Position numbers and translations under genes: made by a program
Source: Kistimonas asteriae
GTDB lineage: Bacteria > Pseudomonadota > Gammaproteobacteria > Pseudomonadales > Endozoicomonadaceae
Direction of reading: 5' to 3'
Length of the DNA stretch: 64,000 bases
Assembly (NCBI RefSeq): GCF_018263925.1
Contig: NZ_JAEVHF010000003.1
Location: 186,001-250,000, forward strand
Notes under the pieces: model-generated
The model's database searches: none
The model's input: the letters and a program-made list of their open reading frames with translations, nothing else
What the model was told of the DNA's origin: nothing
In this document: one piece after another, positions 25,010-33,998 of the stretch
How the letters are laid out: each line of letters starts with the position of its first letter
Position numbering within the stretch: position 1 is the first letter of the stretch

Positions 25010-25985
25010 GCCGTCTCCATGCTGCTGACAAAGAATAAACGAGTACCATCAACCAAAAGATGGCGCCCACCGTATACTTAATCGAGGATGGAACTGTGGA
25101 ACTGGAAGACCAGAAGGCTTCAAGAAAGGCGGCAAGCAACAACATTAACGTTGTTCCGTAGATGAGCTTGACCGCTTCTTTAGCGGCAAGACGTAACGCC
25201 GTCAGTCGGTGGTAGGGGCCCGGATCAATCAGTGCCAGGCCGAGGCGTAGCCCGGCAGCCCCACTGAAGACAATGGCCGTCAGCTCGAAAGCGCCATGGC
25301 CGACGACAAAGGGAAAGAAGGTTTCATCGAACCCCAAATGCACGATATGACCAGCCACTCCCCCAATCGCCAGCCCGTTATACACCAGATAAAACACACT
25401 GCCGAGGCCGAACAGCAATCCCCCCGCAAAGACCTGGAAACTGATACCAATATTGTTCTTGATATAAAAACCAAACATCTGGAGATCAGTATCCGATGCT
25501 CGCTCACGCCCCAAAACCGCGTTGGCAGGGTCATAGATTGCCTCAAAATGCCAAACATCTTCCGGCGACATCAAGGTATAAATCAATTCATTATTCACCA
25601 GGCAACCAATAAACATGGCCAGTCCGGGAAGGAGAAAAAAAACTGCTGATAAGCCAACTAAACGGGCATTGGCACGTAAAGCTTCGGGAAAACCAAGAAA
25701 CAGGAAGTGCAGTATCTGAGGCAATAGACGATGATTATGTTGATACAGCACATGATGCAGTTCCAACGCCAGTCGATTCAGGCGCCCAACCAGCTCAGGA
25801 CTGTATCCTCTTGAACGGGCTAATGCACAATGGTGACAAAGCTGCCGGTACATCGGCACGACCTGCTCTGCTGCAATCGTATTATCATTGATAGTCGACG
25901 ACTTTTTACTGTCCACCTTGCTCAGCCAACGCTCCAGAATCACCCAGTCGGGGTTATTCCGTGTTTCAAAATCCTGCTGCTTCAC
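24990..25985 (-). CDS. SpoIIM (stage II sporulation M) family membrane protein
   Basis: This 331-residue protein has a cytosolic N-terminal third and about six membrane helices. It contains NNIGISFQVFAGGLLFGLGSVFYLVYNGLAIGG and HGAFELTAIVFSGAAGLRLG, the hallmarks of the SpoIIM/DUF95 family. The family is not limited to spore formers; in proteobacteria it lies beside MoxR and RDD genes. GTG 25985 overlaps the RDD stop by 4 bp. Confidence 0.9.
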   Translation of the reverse strand: MKQQDFETRNNPDWVILERWLSKVDSKKSSTINDNTIAAEQVVPMYRQLCHHCALARSRGYSPELVGRLNRLALELHHVLYQHNHRLLPQILHFLFLGFPEALRANARLVGLSAVFFLLPGLAMFIGCLVNNELIYTLMSPEDVWHFEAIYDPANAVLGRERASDTDLQMFGFYIKNNIGISFQVFAGGLLFGLGSVFYLVYNGLAIGGVAGHIVHLGFDETFFPFVVGHGAFELTAIVFSGAAGLRLGLALIDPGPYHRLTALRLAAKEAVKLIYGTTLMLLLAAFLEAFWSSSSTVPSSIKYTVGAIFWLMVLVYSLSAAWRRRGSQSA

Positions 25986-26674
25986 TGCCGTTTACCCGAT
26001 AACCACAACCCTATTCCCTGGAGCCTGGTAACACTGTCTTCTTTATTGTCATGTGTAACCCCCAGCAGAATATCAGCCAATTCCTGCTGTCGGGCATCGC
26101 TCAGCGAAGTATGACGCCTTGTAAAACTCATCATTGCCATTTGATCATCCAGACTCAGGGCTATTGATGGCGCTAAAGGGCGCCCCTCAGGTAGTTCACC
26201 CTGAACCTTGTCTTCAGATCGATATACAACCAAGGTTCCTGCCGCCAGATCGCCCAACCGCTGAAACCGACGGGTTAATAACAGACTGACCAGCCCGGTT
26301 CCATACAGGAACGGCATAAAATCAACACTGCGCAGCAGGTTACGAATCACTGACGCACCCAACCCAACCGGGGTCAGATCCTCATTGACGACAACCAGTC
26401 CAAGTGCTTTTTTACCGGGCGTCTGACCACCACGATAAACTTCAAACACAACCGGATAGAACCATTCCAGCAGAAACAGCACCACCAGAAACAAGCCTTC
26501 CCCGGCCCTGCCGGCCAGGGAAACAGCGATCAGAACAATCAGGAAAATGATAAAGCGAATCAGCAGATCCAGAGCAAACGCCAGCATACGGGGGACAACC
26601 CCCGCCACTTCAGCCTGCAGATCAATGGACTCCGGCGTCTCCACCCGGCAGGTGGTATCCAACAGCTGGCGCAT
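25982..26674 (-). CDS. RDD-family membrane protein
   Basis: The 230-residue protein shows the RDD domain: RMLAFALDLLIRF with the paired Arg/Asp, membrane helices at about 30-60, YRGGQTPGKKALGLVVVNEDLTPVGLGASVIRNLLR, and a third helix. A charged tail of about 80 residues follows. RDD proteins are small membrane proteins suspected in transport or complex assembly. It starts one base after the upstream gene ends. Confidence 0.9.
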   Translation of the reverse strand: MRQLLDTTCRVETPESIDLQAEVAGVVPRMLAFALDLLIRFIIFLIVLIAVSLAGRAGEGLFLVVLFLLEWFYPVVFEVYRGGQTPGKKALGLVVVNEDLTPVGLGASVIRNLLRSVDFMPFLYGTGLVSLLLTRRFQRLGDLAAGTLVVYRSEDKVQGELPEGRPLAPSIALSLDDQMAMMSFTRRHTSLSDARQQELADILLGVTHDNKEDSVTRLQGIGLWLSGKRQ

Positions 26675-26675
26675 A

Positions 26676-27404
26676 TCAGGCTACTGTCTGACTGCTACAA
26701 CCAAAAATATTCCGGTATAAAACGCCAAACGCGATAATCGACATGGGCGCTGACCAGATCAGTCCCAGCCCCAGGGGAATCATCGCAACGAAATTAATAA
26801 GCATCAGCACCAACATCAGGCCAAAAATCGAAAACCAGCGTTTGGTGACCGCTTTCCTGGATGCTTCCAGCGCCTGCCAAAAGCCCAGGTTTTTATCCAC
26901 CATCAGGGGTACCGCCAGGATATACGCTGTCGCCAGATAAATACCGGGAAGAATCAGCAGAAAAAAACCAAGCATCATCAGGACCGTCATCACAACACTC
27001 AGTACAAACAATGGCAAGGTATAGCGGAAACAGGACAGGACTTGTCCGGCCTCTATCGGCGCATCCACAGCACGACGCAATCCAATAATAAAGAGTCCAG
27101 CCCACAGAGGGGTACTGACAGCCATCAAAACCAGCTGGGTTGCCAATGCCACGACGACTGACGACGGAAAGACGGAGGAAACCGCCATAATAACCAGCAT
27201 CGCGATAAGGTAGATGATGAAATAAATCGCCATCGCAAGATGAAGGGTCCACTTGGCGCCACGGGTTTTCTCCCAGGCTTCACTCAGGGTTTCACCGATG
27301 GAAAAGGTATATTCGCCCGCTACCCCTTTTTCCAGAGACCCGTATCCATCCTTCTCAGGTTGTCTTGAGACATCGGATTCCGGCGCTTCATAAATAGACG
27401 ACAT
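26676..27404 (-). CDS. BPSS1780/YciC-like membrane protein
   Basis: The 242-residue protein has a short polar N-terminus and six predicted membrane helices. FRYTLPLFVLSVVMTVLMMLGFFLLILPGIYL, with the FLLILPGIYL loop, is typical of YciC/BPSS1780-type membrane proteins of unknown function. It leads the seven-gene operon (one-base gap to the RDD gene), with about 150 bp separating it from dcuB. It is not part of the usual MoxR-DUF58 cluster that I know, so its role there is open. Confidence 0.75.
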   Translation of the reverse strand: MSSIYEAPESDVSRQPEKDGYGSLEKGVAGEYTFSIGETLSEAWEKTRGAKWTLHLAMAIYFIIYLIAMLVIMAVSSVFPSSVVVALATQLVLMAVSTPLWAGLFIIGLRRAVDAPIEAGQVLSCFRYTLPLFVLSVVMTVLMMLGFFLLILPGIYLATAYILAVPLMVDKNLGFWQALEASRKAVTKRWFSIFGLMLVLMLINFVAMIPLGLGLIWSAPMSIIAFGVLYRNIFGCSSQTVA

Positions 27405-27509
27405 GCTGATTCCTTCTGCATTTTTATGCGTTATACATTCATTGCAAAATCATATCAGCACAAGGATAACGACTTGGGAATCCATCAACAAGAACATCAC
27501 GGGCATTAA

Positions 27510-27536
27510 CCTGTCCCCTCACATGAAGGGAACAGG
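27510..27536 (-). terminator. Hairpin downstream of dcuB-like gene
   Basis: A 10-bp stem with one mismatch (27510-27519 with 27527-27536) lies 15 bases beyond the transporter stop on the minus strand. No T-run is present, so termination is only possible. Confidence 0.4.
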
Positions 27537-27550
27537 CCAGAGGTTCACCA

Positions 27551-28870
27551 TCAAATCATCAGACCCGCCAGCAGGTAACCCACCGTACATGCCACGACAA
27601 CGCCAATCAGCCCGGGCACCATAAAGCTGTGGTTAAAATAATACTTCCCAATACGTGTCGTTCCGGTGACATCAAAATTACAGGTCGCGATATCGGACGG
27701 GTAATTAGGAATGAAAAAATAACCATAAACTGACGGCATAATGCCGATCAACAACTGTGGCGGCAGTCCCATGCCCATAGCCACGGGCAGCATCATCCGT
27801 GCCGTCGCAGCTTGGCTGTTAATCACAACCGAGACGGTGAACATCGCCAATGCAATGGTCCAGGGATACGCATGCACCATCTCGGTAATACCCGCCTTGA
27901 AAGACGGCATGGCATACTGGAAATAGGTATCGCTCATCCAGGCAATACCGTAGATAGCAATGGCCGCGACCATGCCAGACTTGAACACAACACCTTCCGG
28001 TACACGTGCTATCGGTGTGTCTGTCCCCAGAAGAATCAAACCACCAAACGCCAGCATCATCATCTGAATGATGACCGACATGCTGATGGCATGCCCATTA
28101 AGGGTTCGAACCTCTGGAAACATCGCAATAAGGACAATGCTGCCCAATGCGGTCAGAAAGAGCAGGACAGCATTACGGGCTGATGCGGGTAATGTTTCAT
28201 CCAGTGTCGTTGAGGTCGTGGAGAGAATCTTGTCACGCCACAGCGGATCCTGCATACGACGCTGGTATTCCGGGTCATCCTCCAGCTCCACTCCACGGCG
28301 CATGCTGTAGAGGGAAAGTACCAGGACACCGCACAAGGTTGCGGGCATCAGCACGCCCAGGATGGTCAACAGCGTGATCGAGTGATCAACACCTGACATC
28401 TGTGCCAGGTAATACACCACTGCTGCAGAAATCGGGCTGGCCGTAATCCCCATCTGTGACGCAATGGAGGATGCCGCCATGGGACGCTCCGGGCGAATAC
28501 CGTTTTTCAGGGCTACATCGCCGATAATCGGCATGACCGAGTAGACCGCATGACCGGTGCCCAGCATCAAGGTCATGGTGTAGGTCACCAGCGGCCCCAA
28601 TAAAGTGATCTGCTTGGGATTATTCCTCAGAATCCGTTCTGCCACCTGCAGCATATACTTGAGCCCACCGGCAGCTTCCAGAATCGCTGCGCAGGTGACC
28701 ACGGCCATAATGATCAACATCACGCTGACCGGTGGCGAGGTTGGCGGCATCCTGAACACAAAGACTTCAATCACCAGTCCAATACCCGATACCACTCCCA
28801 GCCCGATACCTCCTTTCCTGCTGCCCAGATACAGCATCAGCAACAGAAAAAGAAACTGCAGAACAAGCAC
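27551..28870 (-). CDS. dcuB: Anaerobic C4-dicarboxylate transporter, DcuA/DcuB family
   Basis: The transporter exchanges or imports fumarate, malate and aspartate against succinate in anaerobic respiration. Twelve or so membrane helices cover 439 residues. GSRKGGIGLG, PPVSVMLIIMAVVTCAAILEAAGGL, LGTGHAVYSVMPII, RPERPMAASSIASQMGI and PNYPSDIATCNFDVTGTTRIG match DcuB closely. The start is GTG 28870, preceded by GGGGG; from there the N-terminus aligns with E. coli DcuB. The frame is open to 28975, but that extension lies over the leader hairpin and is unlikely to be translated. The upstream FNR-like box fits oxygen control. Confidence 0.93.
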   Translation of the reverse strand: MLVLQFLFLLLMLYLGSRKGGIGLGVVSGIGLVIEVFVFRMPPTSPPVSVMLIIMAVVTCAAILEAAGGLKYMLQVAERILRNNPKQITLLGPLVTYTMTLMLGTGHAVYSVMPIIGDVALKNGIRPERPMAASSIASQMGITASPISAAVVYYLAQMSGVDHSITLLTILGVLMPATLCGVLVLSLYSMRRGVELEDDPEYQRRMQDPLWRDKILSTTSTTLDETLPASARNAVLLFLTALGSIVLIAMFPEVRTLNGHAISMSVIIQMMMLAFGGLILLGTDTPIARVPEGVVFKSGMVAAIAIYGIAWMSDTYFQYAMPSFKAGITEMVHAYPWTIALAMFTVSVVINSQAATARMMLPVAMGMGLPPQLLIGIMPSVYGYFFIPNYPSDIATCNFDVTGTTRIGKYYFNHSFMVPGLIGVVVACTVGYLLAGLMI

Positions 28871-28891
28871 ACGAACCCCCAATATCCCTTG

Positions 28892-28947
28892 AAAAACAAA
28901 AAGCCGATCCGAAAGGAGCATCCCAGATGCTCGTTGCGAACCGGCTT
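28892..28947 (-). terminator. Terminator-like hairpin in the dcuB leader
   Basis: On the minus strand an AAGCCG/CGGCTT stem (28942-28947 with 28901-28906) closes a loop containing a second perfect 7-bp hairpin (28926-28932 with 28916-28922). It ends in a TTTGTTTTT tract (28900-28892). It lies between the predicted promoter and the GTG at 28870, with no other minus-strand gene before it, so it looks like an attenuator or a folded 5' leader. Confidence 0.55.
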
Positions 28948-28957
28948 GCGAAGGTCG

Positions 28958-28964
28958 ATATTGT
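28958..28964 (-). promoter_or_regulatory. Candidate -10 of dcuB
   Basis: Minus-strand CAATAT/ACAATA lies about 34 bp downstream of the FNR-like box centre. That spacing puts the box near -42/-43 relative to the predicted start, as expected for class II FNR activation. The -10 match itself is modest. Confidence 0.45.
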
Positions 28965-28987
28965 GCGCTGATCACACGGAAACTGTG

Positions 28988-29001
28988 TTGACAGCCATCA
29001 A
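28988..29001 (-). promoter_or_regulatory. FNR/Anr-like box upstream of dcuB
   Basis: The minus strand reads TTGATGGCTGTCAA, against the FNR consensus TTGAT-N4-ATCAA, with a single mismatch. E. coli dcuB is an FNR-activated gene, so site and gene agree. The box is also 130 bp upstream of the divergent sodC start. Confidence 0.7.
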
Positions 29002-29132
29002 AACCTTACAGGTCAAATGGTTTTTTTGGTTGCATTGCGTTCTTTTAACGTTAACCGCTCGTGTTTTTTGAAACTTTTCCTCACAAAGCTCTGTCTATAA
29101 TTACCAGTTGTTAAACATTGACTGAGGCCTAC

Positions 29133-29666
29133 ATGAACAATCGCCCTATTATTCAGACACTCAGCCTGGCCGGCTTGCTGTTCATCCAGCCTCTGATCGC
29201 AGCTGAAACCCTCGTTACACTCTATAACGTGAATGCGCAGGGCACAGACACTCAGGTCGGCACTGTCAGTATTGTTGAAACACCGTATGGGCTCTTGTTT
29301 CAGCCATCACTCACGGGTTTACCCAATGGCTACCATGGTTTTCATATCCATGAAAAACCGAATTGTGGTCCGAGCGAGAAAGAGGGCAACATGATTCCAG
29401 CGGGCGCGGCAGGCGGACATTTCGACCCCGACAACAGCGGGGTCCATAAAGGACCTTATGGTGAAGGGCATCGCGGCGACCTTCCCGCACTGGTCGTCAA
29501 TGCTCAGGGTGTTGCCGATTACCCCGTGCTGGCTCCACGCTTGAAACGCGTCAAAGAGATTACCGGTCATGCGCTGATGGTGCATGTGGGTGGCGACAAC
29601 TACGCGGACTCACCGGCACCACTGGGTGGTGGCGGCGCCAGAATGCTGTGCGGCGTCATCCGCTGA
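29133..29666 (+). CDS. sodC: Cu/Zn superoxide dismutase
   Basis: The periplasmic enzyme dismutates superoxide. From ATG 29133 (GAGG upstream) it has 177 residues. A signal peptide ends near A24. Copper and zinc ligand motifs GFHIHE, GGHFDP and HALMVHVGGDNYAD, with an active-site Arg near the end (GARMLCGVI), are complete, as is the disulfide pair (CGPS, LCGV). The reading frame from 29118 begins with TTG and lacks a ribosome site. A TATAAT at 29096-29101 is a likely -10; I see no good -35. Confidence 0.95.
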   Translation: MNNRPIIQTLSLAGLLFIQPLIAAETLVTLYNVNAQGTDTQVGTVSIVETPYGLLFQPSLTGLPNGYHGFHIHEKPNCGPSEKEGNMIPAGAAGGHFDPDNSGVHKGPYGEGHRGDLPALVVNAQGVADYPVLAPRLKRVKEITGHALMVHVGGDNYADSPAPLGGGGARMLCGVIR

Positions 29667-29796
29667 TCGAATGATGTGCATTTGGTTGGTCAAACTATCA
29701 ACCTGATAAAGAAATCCAATCCGGGGTTGGATAGCTGGAAATCTGGCGCTGGTTTACAATGCCGTACTAACGCCCCACAACTTCCGGATACTGCTT

Positions 29797-30570
29797 ATGC
29801 TGATCGTCATCTCACCCGCCAAAACCCTGGATTATGAAACCCCACCGGTCATCACCGATTACACAATGCCGGATTTCCTGAACGATTCGGCGGAACTGAT
29901 TGACCAGCTGCGGACCTTGAGCCCGGCCGATATCGCCAGCCTGATGAGTATCAGTGACAAACTGGCCGGTCTGAATGCCGCGCGGTTTGAGGCCTGGCAG
30001 ACCCCGTTCACGCCAGAAAACGCCAAACAGGCCGTATTGGCTTTCAAGGGCGATGTCTATACCGGGCTGGATGCCGGAACGCTCTCAGCCGAAGACTTTG
30101 CCTTCGCCCAAGCCCATCTGCGGATACTGTCCGGACTTTATGGTCTGTTACGACCTCTGGACCTGATGCAGGCCTACCGGCTGGAAATGGGCACCCGGTT
30201 TGCCAATAGCCGTGGCAAGGATCTTTACGCATTCTGGGGCAAGCGGATCACGGAAAAGCTTAACCAGGAGATGCAACAGCAAACCGATAATGTACTGGTC
30301 AATCTCGCGTCCAACGAATACTTCAAGTCTGTCAAACCCGCAGACTTCGATGGTGAGATTTTCACGCCGGTATTCAAGGATCTTAAAAACGGTCAGTACA
30401 AAATCATTAGTTTCTACGCCAAGAAAGCGCGAGGACTCATGGTTCGCTACATTATCGACAACAAGATCACCCAGGTAGAAGATCTGAAAGGGTTTGATTA
30501 CGAAGGCTACTCATTCAATGCTGAGATGACGGAAGGTAACGAGTGGGTGTTTACCCGTGATGAAGCCTGA
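29797..30570 (+). CDS. yaaA: Peroxide stress protein YaaA
   Basis: YaaA limits intracellular iron during hydrogen peroxide stress and binds DNA. The 257 residues match the E. coli size. [17 protein letters not shown], the central [21 protein letters not shown] and [14 protein letters not shown] are family signatures. It follows sodC by 130 bp; both defend against reactive oxygen, though I see no shared promoter. Confidence 0.95.
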   Translation: MLIVISPAKTLDYETPPVITDYTMPDFLNDSAELIDQLRTLSPADIASLMSISDKLAGLNAARFEAWQTPFTPENAKQAVLAFKGDVYTGLDAGTLSAEDFAFAQAHLRILSGLYGLLRPLDLMQAYRLEMGTRFANSRGKDLYAFWGKRITEKLNQEMQQQTDNVLVNLASNEYFKSVKPADFDGEIFTPVFKDLKNGQYKIISFYAKKARGLMVRYIIDNKITQVEDLKGFDYEGYSFNAEMTEGNEWVFTRDEA

Positions 30571-30583
30571 ATGGAAAGGCTAT

Positions 30584-30610
30584 CGTGCAGGCGCTTCCAG
30601 CACCTGCACG
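30584..30610 (+). terminator. Hairpin between yaaA and mioC
   Basis: An 8-bp perfect stem (30584-30591 with 30603-30610) lies in the 58-bp convergent space. It has no T-run. Confidence 0.4.
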
Positions 30611-30628
30611 CATATGACAACAGCGTTA

Positions 30629-31072
30629 TTACAGTTGGCTGGCCCACTCAACCGCCCAGGGAACCGCAATGGTTTCCGGTGAGGCGGTTTCAGAGGCATC
30701 AATCATCAACGGTTCTGCAACCCGTTTCGCAGTCAACTCAGTCAGCAACTCATCCATCAGCCGACCACCACCGCAATAAGTATCCCCATACGAACTATCC
30801 CCCAACGCAATGATGCCGTAAGCCAGATGCCCCAGGAGAGGAAAACGCTCTTTTAATTCCTGATATAACAGCAGTAGATTTTCCGGCAAATCACCCTGAC
30901 CGGTGGTAGAAGTACAAACCAGTACCGCATCGGCGCCATCACGTAGTACTGCGTCCAACCCTTCAGCCTTTATCACTGTATGCCCAGACTGCTCCAACGC
31001 TGCCTTGACTTCTGTGGCGACGGCCTCCGCCGTGCCATAGACACTGCCTGTCAGTAGCTTGATTATTGCCAT
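30629..31072 (-). CDS. mioC: MioC-like flavodoxin
   Basis: This 147-residue flavodoxin-fold protein has the FMN phosphate loop TGSVYGTAEAVA, STTGQGDLPENL and ALGDSSYGDTYCGGG, the order seen in MioC and sulfite reductase flavodoxin domains. MioC is an FMN electron carrier linked to biotin synthase activity in E. coli. Unlike in E. coli, it does not lie next to the replication origin here. Confidence 0.88.
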   Translation of the reverse strand: MAIIKLLTGSVYGTAEAVATEVKAALEQSGHTVIKAEGLDAVLRDGADAVLVCTSTTGQGDLPENLLLLYQELKERFPLLGHLAYGIIALGDSSYGDTYCGGGRLMDELLTELTAKRVAEPLMIDASETASPETIAVPWAVEWASQL

Positions 31073-31186
31073 GCTTACCCTGTCGTCCGCCTATTCTGAC
31101 CGGGAGCCATTACAGCTCCCTCACTCCCGCAAGGCAGTGTATAACAGAGTCATTCGACACTGAATAACAGTGATGTCAGTTTTGCT

Positions 31187-32527
31187 TTAAAGACGGTGCG
31201 TCAGCGACATGACCAGCACATTCGCACTGATCTTATAATTCGCCTTATAGTGCCCCCCACCCCTCGCTACTTCGCCCGTTGCGTTATCCCAGACATATTC
31301 GCGCTCATCCACTTTGACGTTCTTACTGAACATATGCCCATAGGCAAGATCAATGGTGTAATCTGGCACTGGCTGGTAACTCGCCCCCAATGTCAGCCAC
31401 TGCCGGTCAATATCAGGAATCCTAGCTGTTCGCCAAGCACTTTTTACCGGAGATGTATCATAACCATAGCCCGCTCTCAGCAGCCATTCATTGCTATACC
31501 GATAAGAAGCTCCTACAGACCATGCCCAGACATCTTTCCAGTTTTCTGGCGTATAGGAAGCAACCCCCCCGGGCGGAATCGGTGGAATTACTCCGCCGCC
31601 GGTCAAACCGTCATCGGCAATGGCCTTGATTTCATCAAAACGGCTCCACCGTGTCCAGACAGCACCAGCCAACAGGGTCCAGCGCGTATCCAGCTTATGG
31701 GTTGCACTAAACTCCCATTTTTCAGGCAGGATCAGCTTAAGATGACCATCACTTTCTTCATTCAGTAAAGACCCACGCAACTTGAGATCACCATCCACTG
31801 TGTAATTAATTTTGGAGGTGTAGGCCAGCCCTATCGAGGTTGCCTCATTGACATGCCAAAGCAATCCAGCATTCCAGCCATACCCCCAGTCATGTCCCGT
31901 CATTTTGGACTTCGAGTCCTTGATCGTCGCAGATCCCTTGCGCTGGGTCAGCTCTCCATCCAGATACGACACAACCAGCCCAAACCCGACGGCAAAGGAG
32001 TCATTGAACTTCCAGGATAATGTTGGCTGCAGGTTCAGTGTGACCAACTCCGTATTTAACGCCAGGTAGCGACCTACAAAATCATCGCCGTATTCCGTCA
32101 TCGCCGCATAAGGCACATAAAAGCCCAACCCAAAATAGAGTGGCTCATCCAATGGCATCGAAAAAAAGCCAAATGGGACACCTTGTGCACTGACGAAGTC
32201 GCCTTTTACAGAACTATTCTGGACATCTCCGCCAATAGAGTCCGAACCTTCACCATGGGTGTATTTTTCATGGGGTAGTATCAAACCACCACCCACCGTG
32301 AATTGCATCTGATCAAGAAATGCAATACCGGCAGGATTGGCTGCCATAACGGATGCATCTTCCGGATTCGCCGCCCGCCCTGCATAAGCAGTACCTGCAG
32401 CTCCTGCAGAAATCTCATTCAACGAAAACCCTGCGCCTATTGCATTGCCTGCCACACAACTGCCGACGAGCAATGCACTGCATTTCACTGCATCATCAAA
32501 CCATCCGGACTTCATCATTATCCCCAC
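31187..32527 (-). CDS. FadL-family outer-membrane porin 1
   Basis: The 446-residue protein has a signal peptide and the FadL N-terminal signature GFSLNEISAGAAGTAYAGRA followed by NPEDASVMAANPAGIA, containing the conserved NPA. Alternating beta strands follow and the protein ends in an aromatic-poor L-T-H-R-L. FadL channels bring long-chain fatty acids or other hydrophobic substrates across the outer membrane. It is a close paralogue of the protein encoded just upstream at 32670-33998. Several Met codons near the start (positions 1, 4, 5) leave the exact start open. Confidence 0.9.
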   Translation of the reverse strand: MGIMMKSGWFDDAVKCSALLVGSCVAGNAIGAGFSLNEISAGAAGTAYAGRAANPEDASVMAANPAGIAFLDQMQFTVGGGLILPHEKYTHGEGSDSIGGDVQNSSVKGDFVSAQGVPFGFFSMPLDEPLYFGLGFYVPYAAMTEYGDDFVGRYLALNTELVTLNLQPTLSWKFNDSFAVGFGLVVSYLDGELTQRKGSATIKDSKSKMTGHDWGYGWNAGLLWHVNEATSIGLAYTSKINYTVDGDLKLRGSLLNEESDGHLKLILPEKWEFSATHKLDTRWTLLAGAVWTRWSRFDEIKAIADDGLTGGGVIPPIPPGGVASYTPENWKDVWAWSVGASYRYSNEWLLRAGYGYDTSPVKSAWRTARIPDIDRQWLTLGASYQPVPDYTIDLAYGHMFSKNVKVDEREYVWDNATGEVARGGGHYKANYKISANVLVMSLTHRL

Positions 32528-32624
32528 ATCACCGCTTCGACCAGTATTGGAACTGTGTGTTTATTTAGTCGGGGAATGAGGTTCTGTCACGTTTTGGCGT
32601 GGAAAGAAGGGAAAAGCAGAATGT

Positions 32625-32653
32625 AAAAGCCCATGGCATTGCCATGGGCTTTT
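32625..32653 (-). terminator. Terminator between the two fadL-like genes
   Basis: A perfect 13-bp stem (32625-32637 with 32641-32653) with a 3-base loop has A4 before and T4 after, so it can act on both strands. It lies 17 bases beyond the stop of the upstream porin gene. Confidence 0.8.
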
Positions 32654-32669
32654 GTAGATATGAGAAATA

Positions 32670-33998
32670 TCAGAAACGGCGAGTCAAGGAGAGCATCAGG
32701 ACGTGTGCGCCCATGTCTTTGTATTCGGCCTGGTACGACACACCATCTGGATCACCACTACCATCTGTCGCATGGCCGACTTCATTAATAGTGGTATCTT
32801 TTTTCAGCATGTACCCGTAGGCCATATCAATGGTGTAATCCTCATTGGGCTGATATTTGGCACCAATGGTCAACCATTCACGGTCAACATCAGGAATACG
32901 GGCTGTGCGGTATTCATTTCGAACAGGTGAATTATCGTACGCATAACCACCTTTCAACGTCCACTGAGCATTGTACTTGTACTCAGCACCTACAGACCAT
33001 GCCCATGTATCTTTCCAGTTCTCAGGCACATGCGTTACAACGTCACCAGGATTGATACCACCCACCATACTTTCATCAGCTACGGCGTTGATTTCGTCAA
33101 AACTGCTCCATCCGGTCCATAGCGCTCCTGCCAACAATGTCCACCGGTCATCCAGTTGATGCGTGATACCAATTTCAAACTTATCAGGTAACGTCAAATC
33201 AAGGTGACCTTTAGCCTTGTCTGCCAAATCACCGGTTAGTGTTAAATCACCTTCAACAGTGAAATCAACTTTGGAGGTATATGACATACCAATGGTTGTC
33301 TTATCGGTGGCATTCCACAGCATACCGATATTCCAGCCCCAGCCCCAGTCATCACCTTCCATGACGGAGTCCATTTCCAGCGCGCCGATACCTATATGTT
33401 GGTACTTCTTATTTCCCAGGGTTCCTTCCATATGGGAAGCAAACAACCCTAAACCAACAGACAGGTCATCATTGAATTTATATGACAGAGTTGATTGCAG
33501 ATTGATATTTGTCAGTTCAGTTTTGGTCGCCAGATACCGACCGGCAAACTCATCGTCATATTCTGTCTTAGCGGCAAAAGGCACATACATACCAAAGCCT
33601 ACCGACCATTTATCATCGATAGGGGCAGCAAAATAAGCGGAAGGAACAAACGCTGTGCTTAGAAAATCACCGCCATCGCCAGTACCTGATGAAACTGGAT
33701 TACCACCTAGTGTATTTCCCTTGGTACCACTGGCATTTTTGACTTCACCCGTTGGAGACACTACTGCACCACCAAACGTCCACTGCGCCTTATCCAGATG
33801 CGCAATACCCGCAGGGTTGGATGACATAATAGAAGCATCTTCCGGATTCGCTGCACGTCCCGCATTGGCGGTACCTGCCGCACTGGCAGAGAGTTCATTG
33901 AGTGCAAAACCCGCGCCCTGCGCGACCCCGCTAGCAATACACGCGCTGACAGCCAGCGACACCAAAGACAGTTTGCCCGGATACGGCCTGAAGTTCAT
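32670..33998 (-). CDS. FadL-family outer-membrane porin 2
   Basis: The 442-residue protein has a signal peptide ending near ASGVAQGA. Then come GFALNELSASAAGTANAGRA, NPEDASIMSSNPAGIA and a C-terminal L-M-L-S-L-T-R-R-F, with the terminal Phe typical of outer-membrane barrels. Repeated shared blocks (for example WTLLAGA and YTIDMAYGYM) show that it arose by tandem duplication with the 31187-32527 gene. A terminator separates the two, so they are probably expressed separately. It likely imports long-chain fatty acids or related lipids. Confidence 0.92.
   Translation of the reverse strand: MNFRPYPGKLSLVSLAVSACIASGVAQGAGFALNELSASAAGTANAGRAANPEDASIMSSNPAGIAHLDKAQWTFGGAVVSPTGEVKNASGTKGNTLGGNPVSSGTGDGGDFLSTAFVPSAYFAAPIDDKWSVGFGMYVPFAAKTEYDDEFAGRYLATKTELTNINLQSTLSYKFNDDLSVGLGLFASHMEGTLGNKKYQHIGIGALEMDSVMEGDDWGWGWNIGMLWNATDKTTIGMSYTSKVDFTVEGDLTLTGDLADKAKGHLDLTLPDKFEIGITHQLDDRWTLLAGALWTGWSSFDEINAVADESMVGGINPGDVVTHVPENWKDTWAWSVGAEYKYNAQWTLKGGYAYDNSPVRNEYRTARIPDVDREWLTIGAKYQPNEDYTIDMAYGYMLKKDTTINEVGHATDGSGDPDGVSYQAEYKDMGAHVLMLSLTRRF

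Noticed and set aside
28871-28975. N-terminal extension of the DcuB-type transporter
   Set aside because: It lies over the leader hairpin and past the predicted transcription start; the family N-terminus begins at GTG 28870.
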